This document shows positions 25,101-43,478 of a DNA stretch of 64,000 nt, one piece after another (within the stretch, counting starts at the first letter, position 1; each line of letters begins with the position of its first letter). The DNA is taken from the NCBI GenBank assembly GCA_027886175.1, contig JAJNNQ010000004.1:18085501-18149500 (forward strand), given 5' to 3'. The notes beneath the pieces are model-generated. The model was not told the origin of the DNA and ran no database searches. It saw nothing but the letters and a program-made list of their open reading frames with translations. Origin of the DNA: Phylloscopus collybita (taxonomy: Eukaryota; Chordata; Aves; Passeriformes; Phylloscopidae). Position numbers and translations under genes: made by a program.

Positions 25101-28100
25101 CAGCCTGAATAATCAGCAGCAGACCAAGGGAGCCACCTGCAGTTTGCAATCCTGAAGCAAATTCAGGATGAGTTCAGAGATTTTTCTTCCTTTTTCTGTT
25201 GAAAAAGCAGCATAGGTAGCTGACTTAGTGCAATATAGCAGTGCTTAACACCAGAGATTTCTGAATTCAACTGAGTCTTGCTGCCTCACACCTACAAGTA
25301 CAGCTGTCTTAAAGGAAATCTGGCCACAGCTGAATCCAAATGTTGAAGTTCTCTGATGAATTACATCTGGCCTCCCCAGATTAGCAAATTCAAAGCCATT
25401 TTTTAGAAGCATTCAGTGCTGTTCCTTGTATTTACAAGTCCCAAATGCAAATGAATGCAAAGAATTTTCCTTCAAGTTTAATGGTGCACTGACCTATTAC
25501 ATATTATTTATATACATTACACCTGCATTATATAATTATTATTTTTATATATAGGCTAAAAACCAAAACCTGACCATTTTTTTCAATTGCAGCTTACACG
25601 GAAATTTGTCTTTTCTCTTGTCCCTTCCCGCTCAAGTTCCTATACTATGAAAAATACAGCTCAGCCATTAAGACCTTATTTCAGTTTTGAAAATATATGA
25701 AAATGACTGTCGAACTGTATTTTAAAAATCTAATTGTAAAGCAACAGAACCCTGATCGAGAAGTTTTCCCTTGAGGCAAGTTGGATGGATAATGAATTCT
25801 GTATTGGAACAATCCCAGTAGTTACAGACTATTATGTACTAATTACTACCTTTACAGACCTACTGTACACATAATTAATTTCTTCTGAGCACTACTATCA
25901 TTCTTGACTAGCAAAATACACAACCTAAATTACAAGAGCCAGAAATTAACATGATCCTTTAGGGAGAAGGCATTAACTTGCTTTGCAGTGTTTTGCAATT
26001 AGACCATCAATCAAACAGTGAGAAATGATTTTGATAGCAGCAGGCCCAGCACTGAGTATTGTCACAGGCCTGAGTATAGGATGTGTCACAACACTGCAGC
26101 CATTACCTGTACCTGTTAGGAGACACTTCACCATTCAATTCTACATGTATTTAACATTCCATGAATTAAATAGGAGCTTTCTGACATCATATTCCACGAA
26201 GCACTGAAGACATGACAGTGCTGCTGGTGGCCAGGGGCCATATTAATTAAGAGACAAAAGCAAAGTTTGATAAGAGTGTGCTTGACCTAACATGACCTGC
26301 TTATATGATTTCAAAGATTTACGTAGGTTCTTGACAAGAACACTAATATTTTAAACTGTTAATTTCAGTTGTTGGGGGTTTTAAGACATTCTACAGAACT
26401 AAATCATACACATCCCCAACTGCATTAAAAAGAAGTAGCCCTGGTTCTCTAAGATGTATAATCACACTGGATTAATAATATAGTAAGCAAAAGTTATTGT
26501 TCAACTTCATAGCAATATTTCTCCCCAAAAGTACCACTTCCCTCCAGCTCTGGCTGCATTCCTCTACAACAGACTGCACTCAAACAGCAAGGCAGCTCAC
26601 AGCTTAGTGACAAACAACATAATTCATTTGTTGAGTACCCTAAACAAAAACTATGTTAAATGAGAAAAATTCACCAAGTGTTTTTCTCATTGTACCAAAG
26701 AATCATGAATAGAATTCAGAGGTTTAATCAAATTTGAGTCCTGCAACTTAGACATTTTTTTCATAAATGTCTACACTACCTTTATTTTACTTCAGTTACC
26801 ATTCCCACTGGCATTCCAAAATACCACAGAATACAAGACAGTAAACACTAAGTCATCACAACTGCTTTTGGCAATTTGTTTCCACTCATCCCTGTGTTTG
26901 TTTTACATGCTGACTGTGCTCTTGAGAGAATATCACATGCATTTCTATTTAGCTTTTTATCACTCTCCTATAATGTACTTGAAGACCACCTCATGAAATG
27001 GGACTAAAGCAAGAGAGAAATCTGATCCCAGGTGATGCCTGAAATAAGTGTTTGGGACATTACTGAGCTGCTTAAGGTAAAAGGGGAGGAAGAATGGTGA
27101 ACATCATTCCATGTTTCTCTTTGCAGATGGCAGGAAAAAAATTGCTTCTGATATGCAATTCTTTGAGTCTGTGCTGCAACTAAGTGCTCCGAGTTCTTTT
27201 GTCTTCCAATAGGTTTTCAAGTTTAAAAAAACCCATGAACTCAGGCAACTCTGCCTTCCTGCAGCAGTCAGCCAAGTAAGATTTTCATATCCTGAGTACT
27301 ATGCAGCAGCATTTTAATGCGCATCCTTTGCTATGGCATCTTATTTTCTACAACCATTAACTGAGAACTGCACAAGGAAAAATATCTGCAAGGCTATCAG
27401 CACGCTCCTATTTGAGGAGTTTCCCTTGTCCCTAGTTTTACAACTGTGCAACTATGTCAACAAGAATTTCTTCTCATTGGAAACTGTCAGCTATGGCAAA
27501 AATTCAAGAGGGTTTTTTTTTTAGCATTTTTAATGAAGAACCTTTTCAAAAATTCCAAAACATTTCCTCAGATTTCTGATGAAAGAATTCAAGCTCAAAG
27601 CAGAAGCTTGTCCCTTTCATTAAGAAGGGGCTCTTGCCATTCTGTCATCTGCTGCTAGGCATTCTTTCCCTTAAAGGTCTTCCTGTCACACCAAAAGAAG
27701 TGACCAACTCCACATCATTTTACCCTCCCTGCAGTGCTAGGAACCAAGAGTCAATCCAGCTTGGGCATGGAGAAGAATGTTAAATTACTGCAAAGGATGC
27801 TTTTGAATTACTAGAGGGAATAGCTGAACATTTAGACCAGAAAGTGGTTCCAAGGTGTGCTACAAAAGGAGAATTTTAATGGTTGAAATTCACTGACTAC
27901 TGAAAAGAATATGAATCTATCTTACAAAAAAGAGCCATGACCAACTCTTCAAAGAGGTTTCAAAAGAACACAGAAAAAAACATATTCAGAAATAATTCAA
28001 AAACTACTCAAATAGTTCATCAGAGTCCTCTGAGAGCCCTTCCTGAGTTCATCTTTTTCAACACTGTATTAGTAAAAACTGCTGGTCTTGTTCCAGAAAT

Positions 28101-28430
28101 TAGCAGCTACGAATAATACAAATAAACATGATTTTAGAAACAGAATTTAAATTTAATTATAATTTCATTCAAAGAAAACTCACATCTGTCTGCAATACAC
28201 AGTACACTTTTAAAAGGTATTATTGCAAAAAGGTTCCTCCCCTCATGCTGTAAAGTGAAGGAGGAGCAATTTTTGTAATAGACTGTTATGTTTAATATAT
28301 GTTTTAAATCATCTTCCTGCTATAAAACCATCATATGAATTCCATGGTATTGCACAAAGCATAAAAGAAACTGCCATTGCACAGTTTTAAAGTTAATAAA
28401 CGTACAATAAAGAGTCAAGTAAGAATGTAC

Positions 28431-28545
28431 CTTTCATTTGGGTTCCAAAGGTAAGTGCCAATTTTGCAAACAGCTCCGGGTCCTCAAATTTATCTTCTTC
28501 AGCTTTTACCCAGAAGCTGTTTTCTCCTATTTCTTGAGGCTCGAT
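28431..28545 (-). CDS. DIAPH2: DIAPH2 exon w16, FH2 lasso
   Basis: This 115-bp exon encodes IEPQEIGENSFWVKAEEDKF, then EDPELFAKLALTFGTQMK and the first base of an alanine codon. The acceptor is CTTTCAG and the donor is GTACAT. The second conserved FH2 Trp (SFW) is present. With the preceding KRINW it forms the lasso that wraps around the partner subunit's post in the FH2 dimer. Confidence 0.95.
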
Positions 28546-33267
<4,722 letters not shown>

Positions 33268-33372
33268 CTGGGTCCGGAGCTGTTTCACTTCTGTTTCAAG
33301 TTCTTTGATTTTCTCTTCTCGTTTCTGCAGCTCTGCTTGTGCCTCCTGTCGAGCTGTGAACTCTTCATCAAA
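33268..33372 (-). CDS. DIAPH2: DIAPH2 exon w14, coiled coil
   Basis: This exon has 35 codons in phase 0: FDEEFTARQEAQAELQKREE, then KIKELETEVKQLRTQ. The acceptor is ATTACAG and the donor is GTAATA. It is a heptad-rich coiled coil leading straight into the FH1 exon. The match to the FTARQEAQAELQKR-x-EKIKELE segment of DIAPH2 is near perfect. Confidence 0.95.
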
Positions 33373-34142
33373 CTGTAATGATTTAACCAGTACAGGAGAG
33401 TTTGTCCAGCTATGGCCACACCAGAGCCTATATTGGCAGGAATTCCTTGAACAGTATTAGAGCTAGAGCAATTCATGCTCTAACTCTTTTAGCAGCATTT
33501 TTCTAACATGCTCCCTTCCAGTACCAAAATTTCTTCTACCAATAAGTCAATGACAGAGAACCACCCACATCCAACTACTCAAGTTCAGGTTTTTCCCTCC
33601 AAGTGAACACTGCAGACTTCACAAACCAAACTCAAGTAGACATCTATTGCAGCAAGCTTAAATTCATTAACCATTAAATCTGCAATTATCATGTTCAAGA
33701 ACATGTTCTGCCATTTAGCCTGAAAATACCTGCTTGGACCAGACCAGAAAAAAAAAAAATAAAAATTTTGAATTATTTCAATATACACCTCCATAATAGA
33801 TGAACTTCAGTACTATTGCAGCTAATATACCACATTCATTCATTCTTTAAGCTTATAACTGCACTTAAGTTATTTACTTCAGGACAGAAGAGCAACAAGT
33901 GGAATTTTTACCATCAGTCATCTACAGCGGAGGAATACAACTTAAGTGATGCACACTTAATGCTGCTCAGCTGCTATGGATTTCAGACTCAACTGCATCT
34001 GAGCCTTTCCCACACCCAGAACCACAGAGCACACCCTGCCTCTGAGATCCACTACTTCCAAGTTTTAGCTGGGAAACAAGTTGACTCTGTTCCTGTCAGA
34101 ATTCTGTTCCACACCTTAAAGAGAACCAAGAGTAGGACTTAC
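33373..34142 (-). other. DIAPH2: DIAPH2 intron w13-w14
   Basis: This is a 770-bp intron with normal GT-AG ends. Nothing else is recognisable. Confidence 0.85.
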
Positions 34143-34207
34143 CTTTCTGGAAAATTCTGCGGCTTTCTTTTCACTCTCTTCTACTTTAGCTTTGTCCACA
34201 CATGCAT
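34143..34207 (-). CDS. DIAPH2: DIAPH2 exon w13, dimerization to coiled coil
   Basis: This 65-bp exon encodes the rest of the split aspartate, then ACVDKAKVEESEKKAAEF and SRK, ending in phase 0 before donor GTAAGT. The acceptor is ATTTTAG. Charged heptad-like spacing (KVEESEKKAAEFSRK) starts the parallel coiled coil that follows the dimerization domain. Confidence 0.93.
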
Positions 34208-35349
<1,142 letters not shown>

Positions 35350-36236
35350 TTAAAAAAAAGACCAAAAACAAAGGAGCCCAAAACCCACCTGCAGCACAGA
35401 ACAGCCACCCCACCCAAACACAGCTCCCCCAACATTTCCCCTATTGCTCAAGTAAAATCCCCCCCACAGTTTGAACTCCTATCTTTAGCAGTAAATATAA
35501 TTTTTCCATTAAGACTGTGCACAGAATTTCTGTGCCCACTCTAACAATTCGGACATGCTTCATTCTCAATCAGAACAATCACACTATAGACTTAATGTTG
35601 AGAATCCTGTAAAAATATTTCACAGAAAGCTTTGTTTCCACTCAGACCTCAGCCAAGTTATTGGCAAATACACACTTCTCAATTATTCTCATTTCCTAAC
35701 AATGACCCTTACTTGTAATTACCTGTTCTACAAAGCACCAGCATTACAGGGGATTTTATAGCCCTCCCATTGATTGCTTCTACCTCCCTCTGCTTCCTCC
35801 TAAAACCTGCAAGCAGCCATTCTGAACTTGGGTAACTTAGAATTTCCTGCTCCTTCACAGCTAGAAAAAGCACACATCTGAAGTGCTCAAGAAACTACAA
35901 GAAATTTTGTTCCTTTTATTGTCAAAACTCATTTTTCTTCAACCTTATGATCTTCCATGGGTATAATTTTATCTCTTCATGTATTATGAGACAGAGTTTA
36001 GCTTAATAAATGTTATTTACGAAAAATTAATTCAGTTCCCAATGACTTACATTTGACATGCAAATTTAAGCACTAATTATCTAAATATTTTCTAACAAAA
36101 AAAGGAACTGGAGAGAAAACTGCTTGACAAAGCCTCTGGTAAGACACACAACTGAGACAAATAACCTGCACATAGAGCACTGTAATTTCCATTTAATAAA
36201 GTTCTGAAATGACACAAGTTATAACAGCATTTCCTT

Positions 36237-36245
36237 AAAGGATAT
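36237..36245 (-). other. DIAPH2: U12-type (AT-AC) 5' splice site
   Basis: The intron after exon w10 starts ATATCCTTT on the minus strand, an exact match to the minor-spliceosome donor consensus. No usable GT donor lies nearby that keeps the frame. Splicing here to the AC acceptor at 35306 gives ATG-GAT-GAT-GTG, encoding the conserved EMDD-x-x-EV stretch. Confidence 0.93.
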
Positions 36246-36364
36246 TCCATTTCAGCTTTGATATCATTGAGACGATGCGACAGTTCAAAGTGGTCTTCAT
36301 CTTTGTTCTCATCAAACACCTTCAGCTGAATATCAAGCTCGTCATTTTCCTTATCTTTCAAGGC
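36246..36364 (-). CDS. DIAPH2: DIAPH2 exon w10, DID to dimerization domain
   Basis: This 119-bp exon starts ALKDKENDELDIQLKVFDEN and continues KDEDHFELSHRLNDIKAEM, ending in a split aspartate codon (GA/T). The acceptor is AAACAG. There is no GT at the correct 3' end. The intron begins ATATCCTTT, which is the U12-type AT-AC donor consensus. The end was fixed by that motif together with the conserved EMDD sequence across the junction. This is the link from the DID into the dimerization helices. Confidence 0.95.
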
Positions 36365-38246
36365 CTGTTTTTCAAGGTAGAGTATATCTTAATTTTTCAT
36401 TTTTTTAAAGCAAGAACTCCCCCCCTTGAAGGGCTGTATCATGACAAAATATAAGACATTAACCTTTAGAATAGAAGCAAGTTTTAACTTAGTGTCTGGG
36501 CTTTTTTTTGTTATAATGATTCAACTGAGAAAAGCTAACAGCAAAATATCAGCTCATAGAGCAGGTATGGGCTACAAACAAGACAAGACTTCCAGCTGAA
36601 TCAATTTCTCTTAATGGGACATAGCAGATCCTACTTGTAAATGTCGAAGTTCCTTTAAAAAAGCCACAATACGGATATTTCAAAACATGAATTGATGTGA
36701 GTTTAAGAAGCCCCAAGAAGCGTAAAGAAGACTTGCTTACAATTTCTGTTACTCAGTTAACCTAGACCATGGCATTAAAACATCCATAGTACAAGGGGAA
36801 ATACAGAGGAGAAAAAAAAACAAAAACCCACACAAGTTAGCATTTGGGGCAGAGGAAAGTGTGCTTTTCTTTTAAGAAATACAAGGACTTGTCCTAATCC
36901 CTGTAAGAACCAAGTTTAGCTTCCTACCATCCAAAGCACATGAAAAAAAGGCTCATTCCCATCCACTCATGGGAATGCAGTCCATGACTGAAACGGAAAT
37001 TGGCCTGGATTTGTCATGACTGGATGCAACCATGTGTGTTCCCCAACACAGCAGGAACTTGTGCCAATTCCAATGCTTGAGAAGTAGAGGAGGAGGCTCT
37101 GAATCTGAACAGATTAAGAGCCAGAGCTCTGGATCTCCCTCCTGATTGTTTTTCAACACATTAGCTCTTCAACATTCTTAAAACAGACTTACCACCAAAT
37201 ATTAATTGTTTTTACACTCAGATCTGTCTGGCACACCTTGGTATGATGCCCAAAATTTTGTATCATATCATGATTTGCTACAATTCAGTTTCTTTGCTAC
37301 CTAACACACCACCAATCCTTGAAATTTTTAAGCATTTATTGATTCTATAATATATCTTTCAAAAGATTAAAAAACACACAACCAAAAAAACTCAACTTCT
37401 TGAGGCTTTCAGATGTTCCACAGCAAATAAAGCCAATCAATCACATTAATGTATTTATTTCATATAAACCCTAAAAATATACCTAAGAAAAAGATCACAG
37501 ATCAGAAAGTGTCTCAAGGCTGAATGAGCCAAAAATGCAAGTTTTTGTTCCTGACAAATTGACAACTTGAAACTTCCCATCTTAAAAGTCATAGCAGAAT
37601 AAGTTGTGTTTCAGGCAAATATAAACAGGTACCTAATTTCTCTCATCTTTTGTAAGAAAATGATGAGTACCTTAAATCACTCAAAAAGAGTGATTTTTGA
37701 TGTAAGCATCAGAATGGCTTCTTGGTTAGGAGCTACAAATCTCTCCCCAGGTCAGAGATATTCCTGTCTGTGCAGCTGCATGAAGATAGACATGCAATCT
37801 CTGAACGAATTTCTGATTTGATTTTTCCTTAAAATGTCCCAATGCATTCTCAGCAGGCAGATTAAAGAAAAGCAGATTTCACAGAAAACAACAGAAACAG
37901 CATATACAAAAAGTTAATCCAAGATTGGTTCCTCAGCCAGATTCACATTCACTGCATGTGCTTTGAGCTCATTATGCAGAATTTGGCTACCCTCATTTAA
38001 TTTCTAATTTATTGACTTGTTTTAACTACTATTCTGGTTTATACAGCTTGTGAGAAGTTTGTAATGCTGCAGACTGAAAGCAGATTTGGATTTACAATGT
38101 GACCTTCTGCACTCCCCATCCTTCACATCTGCTGTTCTGGTTAAACAGTTTGGTTATCTCCAACATTCACAGTGGAGAGTGATCAACTTCTGGATTCAAA
38201 TGACTTACATTTGTAAGTCATTTAAAAAATTGTACATTTGACTTAC
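36365..38246 (-). other. DIAPH2: DIAPH2 intron w9-w10
   Basis: This is a 1.9-kb intron. Its first 50 bases hold a donor-like hairpin at 38198-38223. The rest shows no repeat or exon. Confidence 0.85.
38198..38223. repeat. Perfect 11-bp inverted repeat (hairpin)
   Basis: Two 11-base arms (AAATGACTTAC and GTAAGTCATTT) are separated by four bases. It lies 23 to 48 bases into the intron after exon w9. One arm repeats the donor sequence of that exon and the other is its complement. Confidence 0.93.
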
Positions 38247-38357
38247 AGGTAATATTTTCTTCAGGCCACAACGTAAAAACTCATTTCTCAAGTGTATCCT
38301 GAAATCAAGATCCTCAGGACATGTAACAAGGGCATTGATGAGCTGCATACATGCTAC
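38247..38357 (-). CDS. DIAPH2: DIAPH2 exon w9, DID end
   Basis: This exon has 37 codons in phase 0: VACMQLINALVTCPEDLDFR, then IHLRNEFLRCGLKKILP. The acceptor is ATTACAG and the donor is GTAAGT. CMQLINALVT and LDFRIHLRNEF are hallmark motifs of the last DID helices. The donor sequence TGTAAGTCA is repeated about 25 bases into the intron within a hairpin whose other arm is its complement (see findings). Confidence 0.96.
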
Positions 38358-40694
38358 CTGTAATCAGAAATACAGAATGAAAATCAATACTTTCAGTCCC
38401 TGTTTCAGTTTAACCATAAAACAAAAGAGATGGATATTATTTATTATGCAGCACACATGTGACACTTGGGCTTATTTTGGCAACAGCAAGTACTGCTCTG
38501 TTTTCCTATCAGGATGCTTCTGTTGTGTCAAAACAGTACATGATCATCACAGAATAATAATATCATGGAATGGTTTGATTGGGAAGGGATCTTAAAAATG
38601 ATCCAGTGCCACCCCTACCATGGCAGGGACACCTTCCACTGGCCCAGGTTACCCCAAGTCCCAGTGTCCATCCCTGGCCTTGGGCACTGCCAGGGATCCA
38701 GGGGCAGCCACAGCTGCTCTGAGCACCCTGTGCCAGGGCCTGCCCACCCTAAAATCATGCACTAGTTACTCCCAAACTAAAGTTTCCCATTGTACCTCCT
38801 TGCCTTTCTCCTCTATTCACCAGTTTGAAAACAAATTGGTTCTACAATAACTAAAAGCTTAAAAAAAAACCTGCATCAGAACCACCCAATAAATACCCAT
38901 ATCCAAATTAGTCACATCACCAGGTGTTTTTTCCATTCCTGCAAACTACTTCTGCAAAACACCTGAAGTCTCAGGGTAGTGGCTAATGCTTTAATTGAAC
39001 AGCTGTGCACTTTAATTGATTTATTTGGAAACAGGTAGACAATAGCACAACACCAAAAGTGCTGACCCACATTAAAAGACTAAAATGGGACTCCAGGGAG
39101 ACACCAAGTTTGGTAGAAGATGTTAACTGCAAACAAAAGTAGCTTTAGAGTAGGATAAAAAAAAATCAATAGCTGTAGAGCAAAAAAAATCAGATAAAAA
39201 GCACCTTCCTGTTTTAATTACATTCACTATTTAGTTTTAATAGAACACCTTATGGAGTGTCAAATTTCTATTAAAACACCCTTTCAAAGGCACTCTCTTG
39301 CTAGAGCTGCATCTTCAGATAATGCAGTATCATCGTGCTTGCTTGAATGATTCTTGTTATTTTACTACTATGACATGACTTAACAAGCCAAAGCACATGT
39401 CCAATCTGAAATTAATAGAGAGAAGATGTGCCATCTGCTCTGATTGCTTCTGCCAGAGAGACTCTGCCTTAATGGCTTGTGCTAATACATTACCAGCAAA
39501 GAAGGATTTTGTCAGGAACAAGGTAATGAGTCTTGCAATTGTGCCTTCACTGAAGTATCAGGGAGCTTTGGGAGGGGGAGGCTGGCAGGAATGGTGGGTG
39601 GTGGTTGTTGTTTGCCTTAAATCAACAAGGTCATGGTGTAGGAGACACCTCCAGAAAGAATTCTTCAGTGATAGCACTATTAACATTAGAATGTCATTTA
39701 TAGGAACTTACTGGACATCATTAACTCATCAGCTCTGAAACAAGAGGTGCTGATGGTAAACACAGCATTAAGGCAACTACAGCTGATGTGTATTTGAGCC
39801 AAGACTGGAAAAAGGCATCCCAAGGATACCTGCCCTGCCTGTATTTTTCCGTATCTTTCAGCCAAGATAGCTGAAAAATAAATTTTAGTACAAAATGTGC
39901 ATAACTACTGTATTATGAGATAGTAATAAGTCAAAGTCATCCTTTATTTGGATATCCAGCCACCTGGCCTCTATGCAAAAATGGAAGTACCAAAAAATCC
40001 CAACCAATCATAGTTAAAGAAAAGCTTATCTGTTAAAACCAACCAAAACTCTGGTGCCCACAGAGCATAAAAACCTCTACACATGGACAAATAAGCAGCA
40101 ATGAACACAACTTAAGTCATTACTTTTGAAATTAATCAATTAAAATGAATTTTGAAAGCTCACTAGATTATCGTCAGAGAAGTACTACTGGCTGATGAAA
40201 GGCACATGTAGAACACAGACAGCAAGTAATGCAGAGTCCTTGTTGACAAAAGTATCAATAATATCCTACTGCACTTTATTCATTCCAAAAGAAACCCTGC
40301 CAAAAATGGGCACACCTGCCATCATTAGCATTTATCTGAATATTCAAGAGACCACAAGTATTGCTGCCTAAAGTACCAGCACTAGGAACAGATCTGTTAC
40401 CTGAACATCACACCTGGCATCCAAGGAAAGAAATATCACCAATTACTCTCTTTACTAAGAGAGTACTACGGTCAAGATGTCTTAATCCTATTTTGGGACA
40501 GGAAGTGAGTTCCTTGGCCTCCCACCATTAACAAGTAGAAAATCTAGTACCAGTAGGCCACTGGGATTTATTTCTCCTCTTTTACTGACCACTGGACTAA
40601 TGGCACTAAAAGATGTTCTGTGTAGATTAAAGATCACCAGGCAATACACAGTGCTCCAGCCTTTCAGCTGAAGCACACAGAAAGGCAAACTCAC
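38358..40694 (-). other. DIAPH2: DIAPH2 intron w8-w9
   Basis: This is a 2.3-kb intron carrying a CR1 3' fragment at 38549-38757. No coding content was found. Confidence 0.85.
38549..38757 (-). mobile_element. CR1 LINE 3' fragment
   Basis: The plus strand shows ATCATGGAATGGTTTGATTG, GGAAGGGATCTTAAAAATGA, ACCATGGCAGGGACACCTTC and CACTGGCCCAGGTTACCCC, a common avian CR1 3' region in antisense. About 210 bp are recognisable. It lies 190 bp from exon w9 on its upstream side. Confidence 0.92.
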
Positions 40695-40806
40695 CTGCAG
40701 CTGGATGAACTCGTGGTTCTCCAGACCCTCCACAATCTGAGAGAAACGCTCCTCCCTGTTGTGCCTCTCAGCAGCAGTTGTTATAGCACCTAAAAGCTTG
40801 TCCAGA
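40695..40806 (-). CDS. DIAPH2: DIAPH2 exon w8, DID
   Basis: This 112-bp exon completes the isoleucine and encodes LDKLLGAITTAAERHNREER followed by FSQIVEGLENHEFIQLQ. It ends at a codon boundary before donor GTGAGT. The acceptor is TTCTCTTAG. It is another DID repeat unit. The pattern FSQIVEGLEN corresponds to the RFxPIVEGLEN segment of DIAPH2. Confidence 0.96.
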
Positions 40807-41585
40807 CTAAGAGAAAGACAGACTGTCAAAGGAGCACAGCACAGCCACCTTGCTCATTTTAAACATACTCAGCTCACTAGTCACACAACTCAAGACTTCA
40901 GTGCACTGAGCTTAAATGCATTTATCTACAGAAAGTTGAAAACAATCCAAGAACCAAATGTTAAAAATGTCTACAAGATTAATGTTGAAATAAAAAAAAT
41001 GTGAATATATCTCTATTATTATTTCAGCTAAGCAACAACCAATGAGGGAGGAAAAGTCCCTACCTTTACAAGACTCTGCACTTGGTAACAGCTGACATGT
41101 TCAATATCTGGAAATTCTAATAAATTGTCCTTTTAGAAATCAAAATGTTTTCATCTATTTATTGCATAGAAGACATGAAGCTTGCCCATTTTAACCTTCA
41201 GTAAATGAACATAGTGGTGAATTTACAGGAAGCATATGTCAAATGATTATCTTTGTTTTAAAAATCTCATGGGCAAGTGCTAAATAACCCGAAGCTGAAC
41301 TGTTGCAAAGCCCAGGTGTAAATGTGAACTTCTTGCTCCTGTGGTAGAGAGGTGATTTGTCCTTTCAGACCTTCCACTTCAGCCAGAGTGTGCAAGTCTC
41401 TGCTCATTTGCTTTTCTCTAATTTAATACTGAATTAAGGCAACACAACAGGTGAAGTCTCTTTAGTTTTAAGCCACATTATTAACGACTTCATAGGTTAC
41501 GTTTGTTTCACCGACAACTTTTCTCACCTGGGACAAAATTAACAACTCAGGAGAGCACAAAAAAAAGCTTCAATATCTCACTTAC
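40807..41585 (-). other. DIAPH2: DIAPH2 intron w7-w8
   Basis: This is a 779-bp intron with GTAAGT and TCTTAG ends. Nothing else was seen. Confidence 0.85.
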
Positions 41586-41722
41586 ATGTTTTCCTCTCCA
41601 ACAATGCAGATAGCAGAAAGTATTTTCACTGTCTCAGTCATCATGTGTGGTTGCTTTGGATCAATTGCTCTTGACAACAGCAAGAGACTTCTTTCATCCC
41701 CTAGAATCCTTTGCAAACCGTA
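41586..41722 (-). CDS. DIAPH2: DIAPH2 exon w7, DID
   Basis: This 137-bp exon starts YGLQRILGDERSLLLLSRAI and continues DPKQPHMMTETVKILSAICI, ending in a split codon (AT/T). The acceptor is TGCCAG and the donor is GTAAGT. Where I recall phenylalanine in other diaphanous proteins (NNKFG), this reads tyrosine (NNK-YG), a conservative change. The MMTETVKILSAICIV helix belongs to the surface to which the DAD binds in family structures. Confidence 0.96.
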
Positions 41723-42720
41723 CTGGCAGAAACAAAAAGCTCATGGTGAAAAGGCTGTGCTTGCCTAGGATACTCATCACCAACTTAAGATCCTGAGGGA
41801 TTCTCCCAACTCCTCCCACCCAGAGGGTGGGAATCTCCCACCTCCTCCACCAAAACCCCTAGCCAGCATTGCTTGGGGACACAGGTCAGTGTGTCCTCGG
41901 CCTTGCATTTGAGGCTTTCTCCTGAGAGATTCAGCTCCTCAGAGGACACCAGGACGTTGTAAAATCAGTACCCACCAAAAGACAAATCGGGTTTTATTTT
42001 CTATCTATAGCTGAAACACCTCAGAAGTACAAAAAGTCTGGTTTTCTCTCACTTCATTAGACATGCTCTTCTGTAAGATTCTTCTAAACTGAGTAAAAGT
42101 AATTATAAGTAACTTTTATGCCGTTTTATTTGCTGGGGAGGACATAAAAGTACAAGACTTCAGATTTTGCTATGAATAAAGCAAAATTACAAGTTCAACA
42201 CATCAGCTTCTAGAAGGTACTCATACTCTGTAAACCTCAGTAATCTGTGTTAGACAAATCATTTACAACTTAACCTAATCCTTTACCCATGACCTGTCAA
42301 CATAAAAAACTGCAGCTAAAAAAAAAAATCAAATCCTACTCAATTTAAATCAGGTGAAAAGTACATTATATTAACAATCACGTATTGAAGTCTGAATTTG
42401 GAAAGCTATTACTTTTTCAATTTTCAAGTAATTAATTTCCAAATTCACTTAACTTAAATTTATATTATCATCCTCTCTTTATCAAGTATTTTACTTCCAA
42501 AGATCAATAGTGTTTAATAAAATTAAGAGAAAATGCAGAAAGGCTCATGAAGAAGATTCTCAAGAGAAGTTACACTAAGCTTAAGACCTGTATTTCCAAA
42601 GAGTTAAACACTGGATATTCAAGCTTTCCTTCCCTCTCCAACATTTAACATACCATATACATCCTGAACTTAACAAAACCCAATCATGCTAGAATTATGT
42701 GAATTTAAAATAATACTTAC
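41723..42720 (-). other. DIAPH2: DIAPH2 intron w6-w7
   Basis: This is a 998-bp intron. No repeat or exon was recognised. A short GC-richer patch at 41790-41950 has no identified origin. Confidence 0.85.
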
Positions 42721-42790
42721 TTTATTGTTCATAAATGCTTTGAGGCACTGGATAAGTTTATGTTGATTCTTCTTATCAATACTTTCTTGC
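42721..42790 (-). CDS. DIAPH2: DIAPH2 exon w6, DID
   Basis: This 70-bp exon completes the split glutamine and encodes QESIDKKNQHKLIQCLKAF followed by MNNK. It ends at a codon boundary before donor GTAAGT. The acceptor is TTTCAAG. CLKAFMNNK is among the most conserved DID stretches across diaphanous formins. The pyrimidine tract upstream is built from a triplicated 14-bp unit, which is described separately. Confidence 0.96.
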
Positions 42791-42800
42791 CTTGAAAGGA

Positions 42801-42842
42801 ATGAGGAAAATCAGATGAGGAAAATCTGATGAGGAAAATCTT
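42801..42842 (+). repeat. Triplicated 14-bp unit at an acceptor
   Basis: The unit ATGAGGAAAATCTG occurs three times in tandem, with one or two changes in the outer copies. On the transcript strand the array is pyrimidine-rich and ends about 10 bases before the w6 acceptor, so it forms that intron's branch/pyrimidine region. Confidence 0.93.
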
Positions 42843-42885
42843 GACAACCTCCCCACTCCTCCCTTCAAATGATCCAGGTCCTTAC

Positions 42886-42960
42886 TGTTTCTTGTCCAGA
42901 AGTTTTTCCAATGCATCCAACAGAAGTCCAAGACCTTCATGTCCAAAATTGTTAACCCAG
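42886..42960 (-). CDS. DIAPH2: DIAPH2 exon w5, DID
   Basis: This 75-bp exon completes the split serine and encodes WVNNFGHEGLGLLLDALEK followed by LLDKK. It ends inside a glutamine codon (CA/G). The acceptor is TTTTCCAG and the donor is GTAAGG. The NFG-x-EGL-x-x-LLD helix is an armadillo repeat element of the DID that packs against the DAD in the autoinhibited state. It is separated from exon w6 by only 95 bp. Confidence 0.96.

Positions 42961-43478
<518 letters not shown>

Larger units (their letters stand above)
10967..28430 (-). other. DIAPH2: DIAPH2 intron w16-w17 (longest, 17.5 kb)
   Basis: This intron lies inside the FH2 coding region. It holds CR1 fragments at about 16034-16300 and 22025-22170 and two A/C-rich tracts at 17322-17432 and 18133-18240. 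A 155-codon open frame at 22520-22987 on the plus strand has no family features and is taken as chance. I recognised no RNA gene. Confidence 0.85.

Noticed and set aside
36092..36245. Extension of exon w10 into the intron (reading EYPLRKCCYN...)
   Set aside because: The open frame continues past the exon end only because the AT-AC donor is not a GT. The family sequence continues in exon w11 instead.
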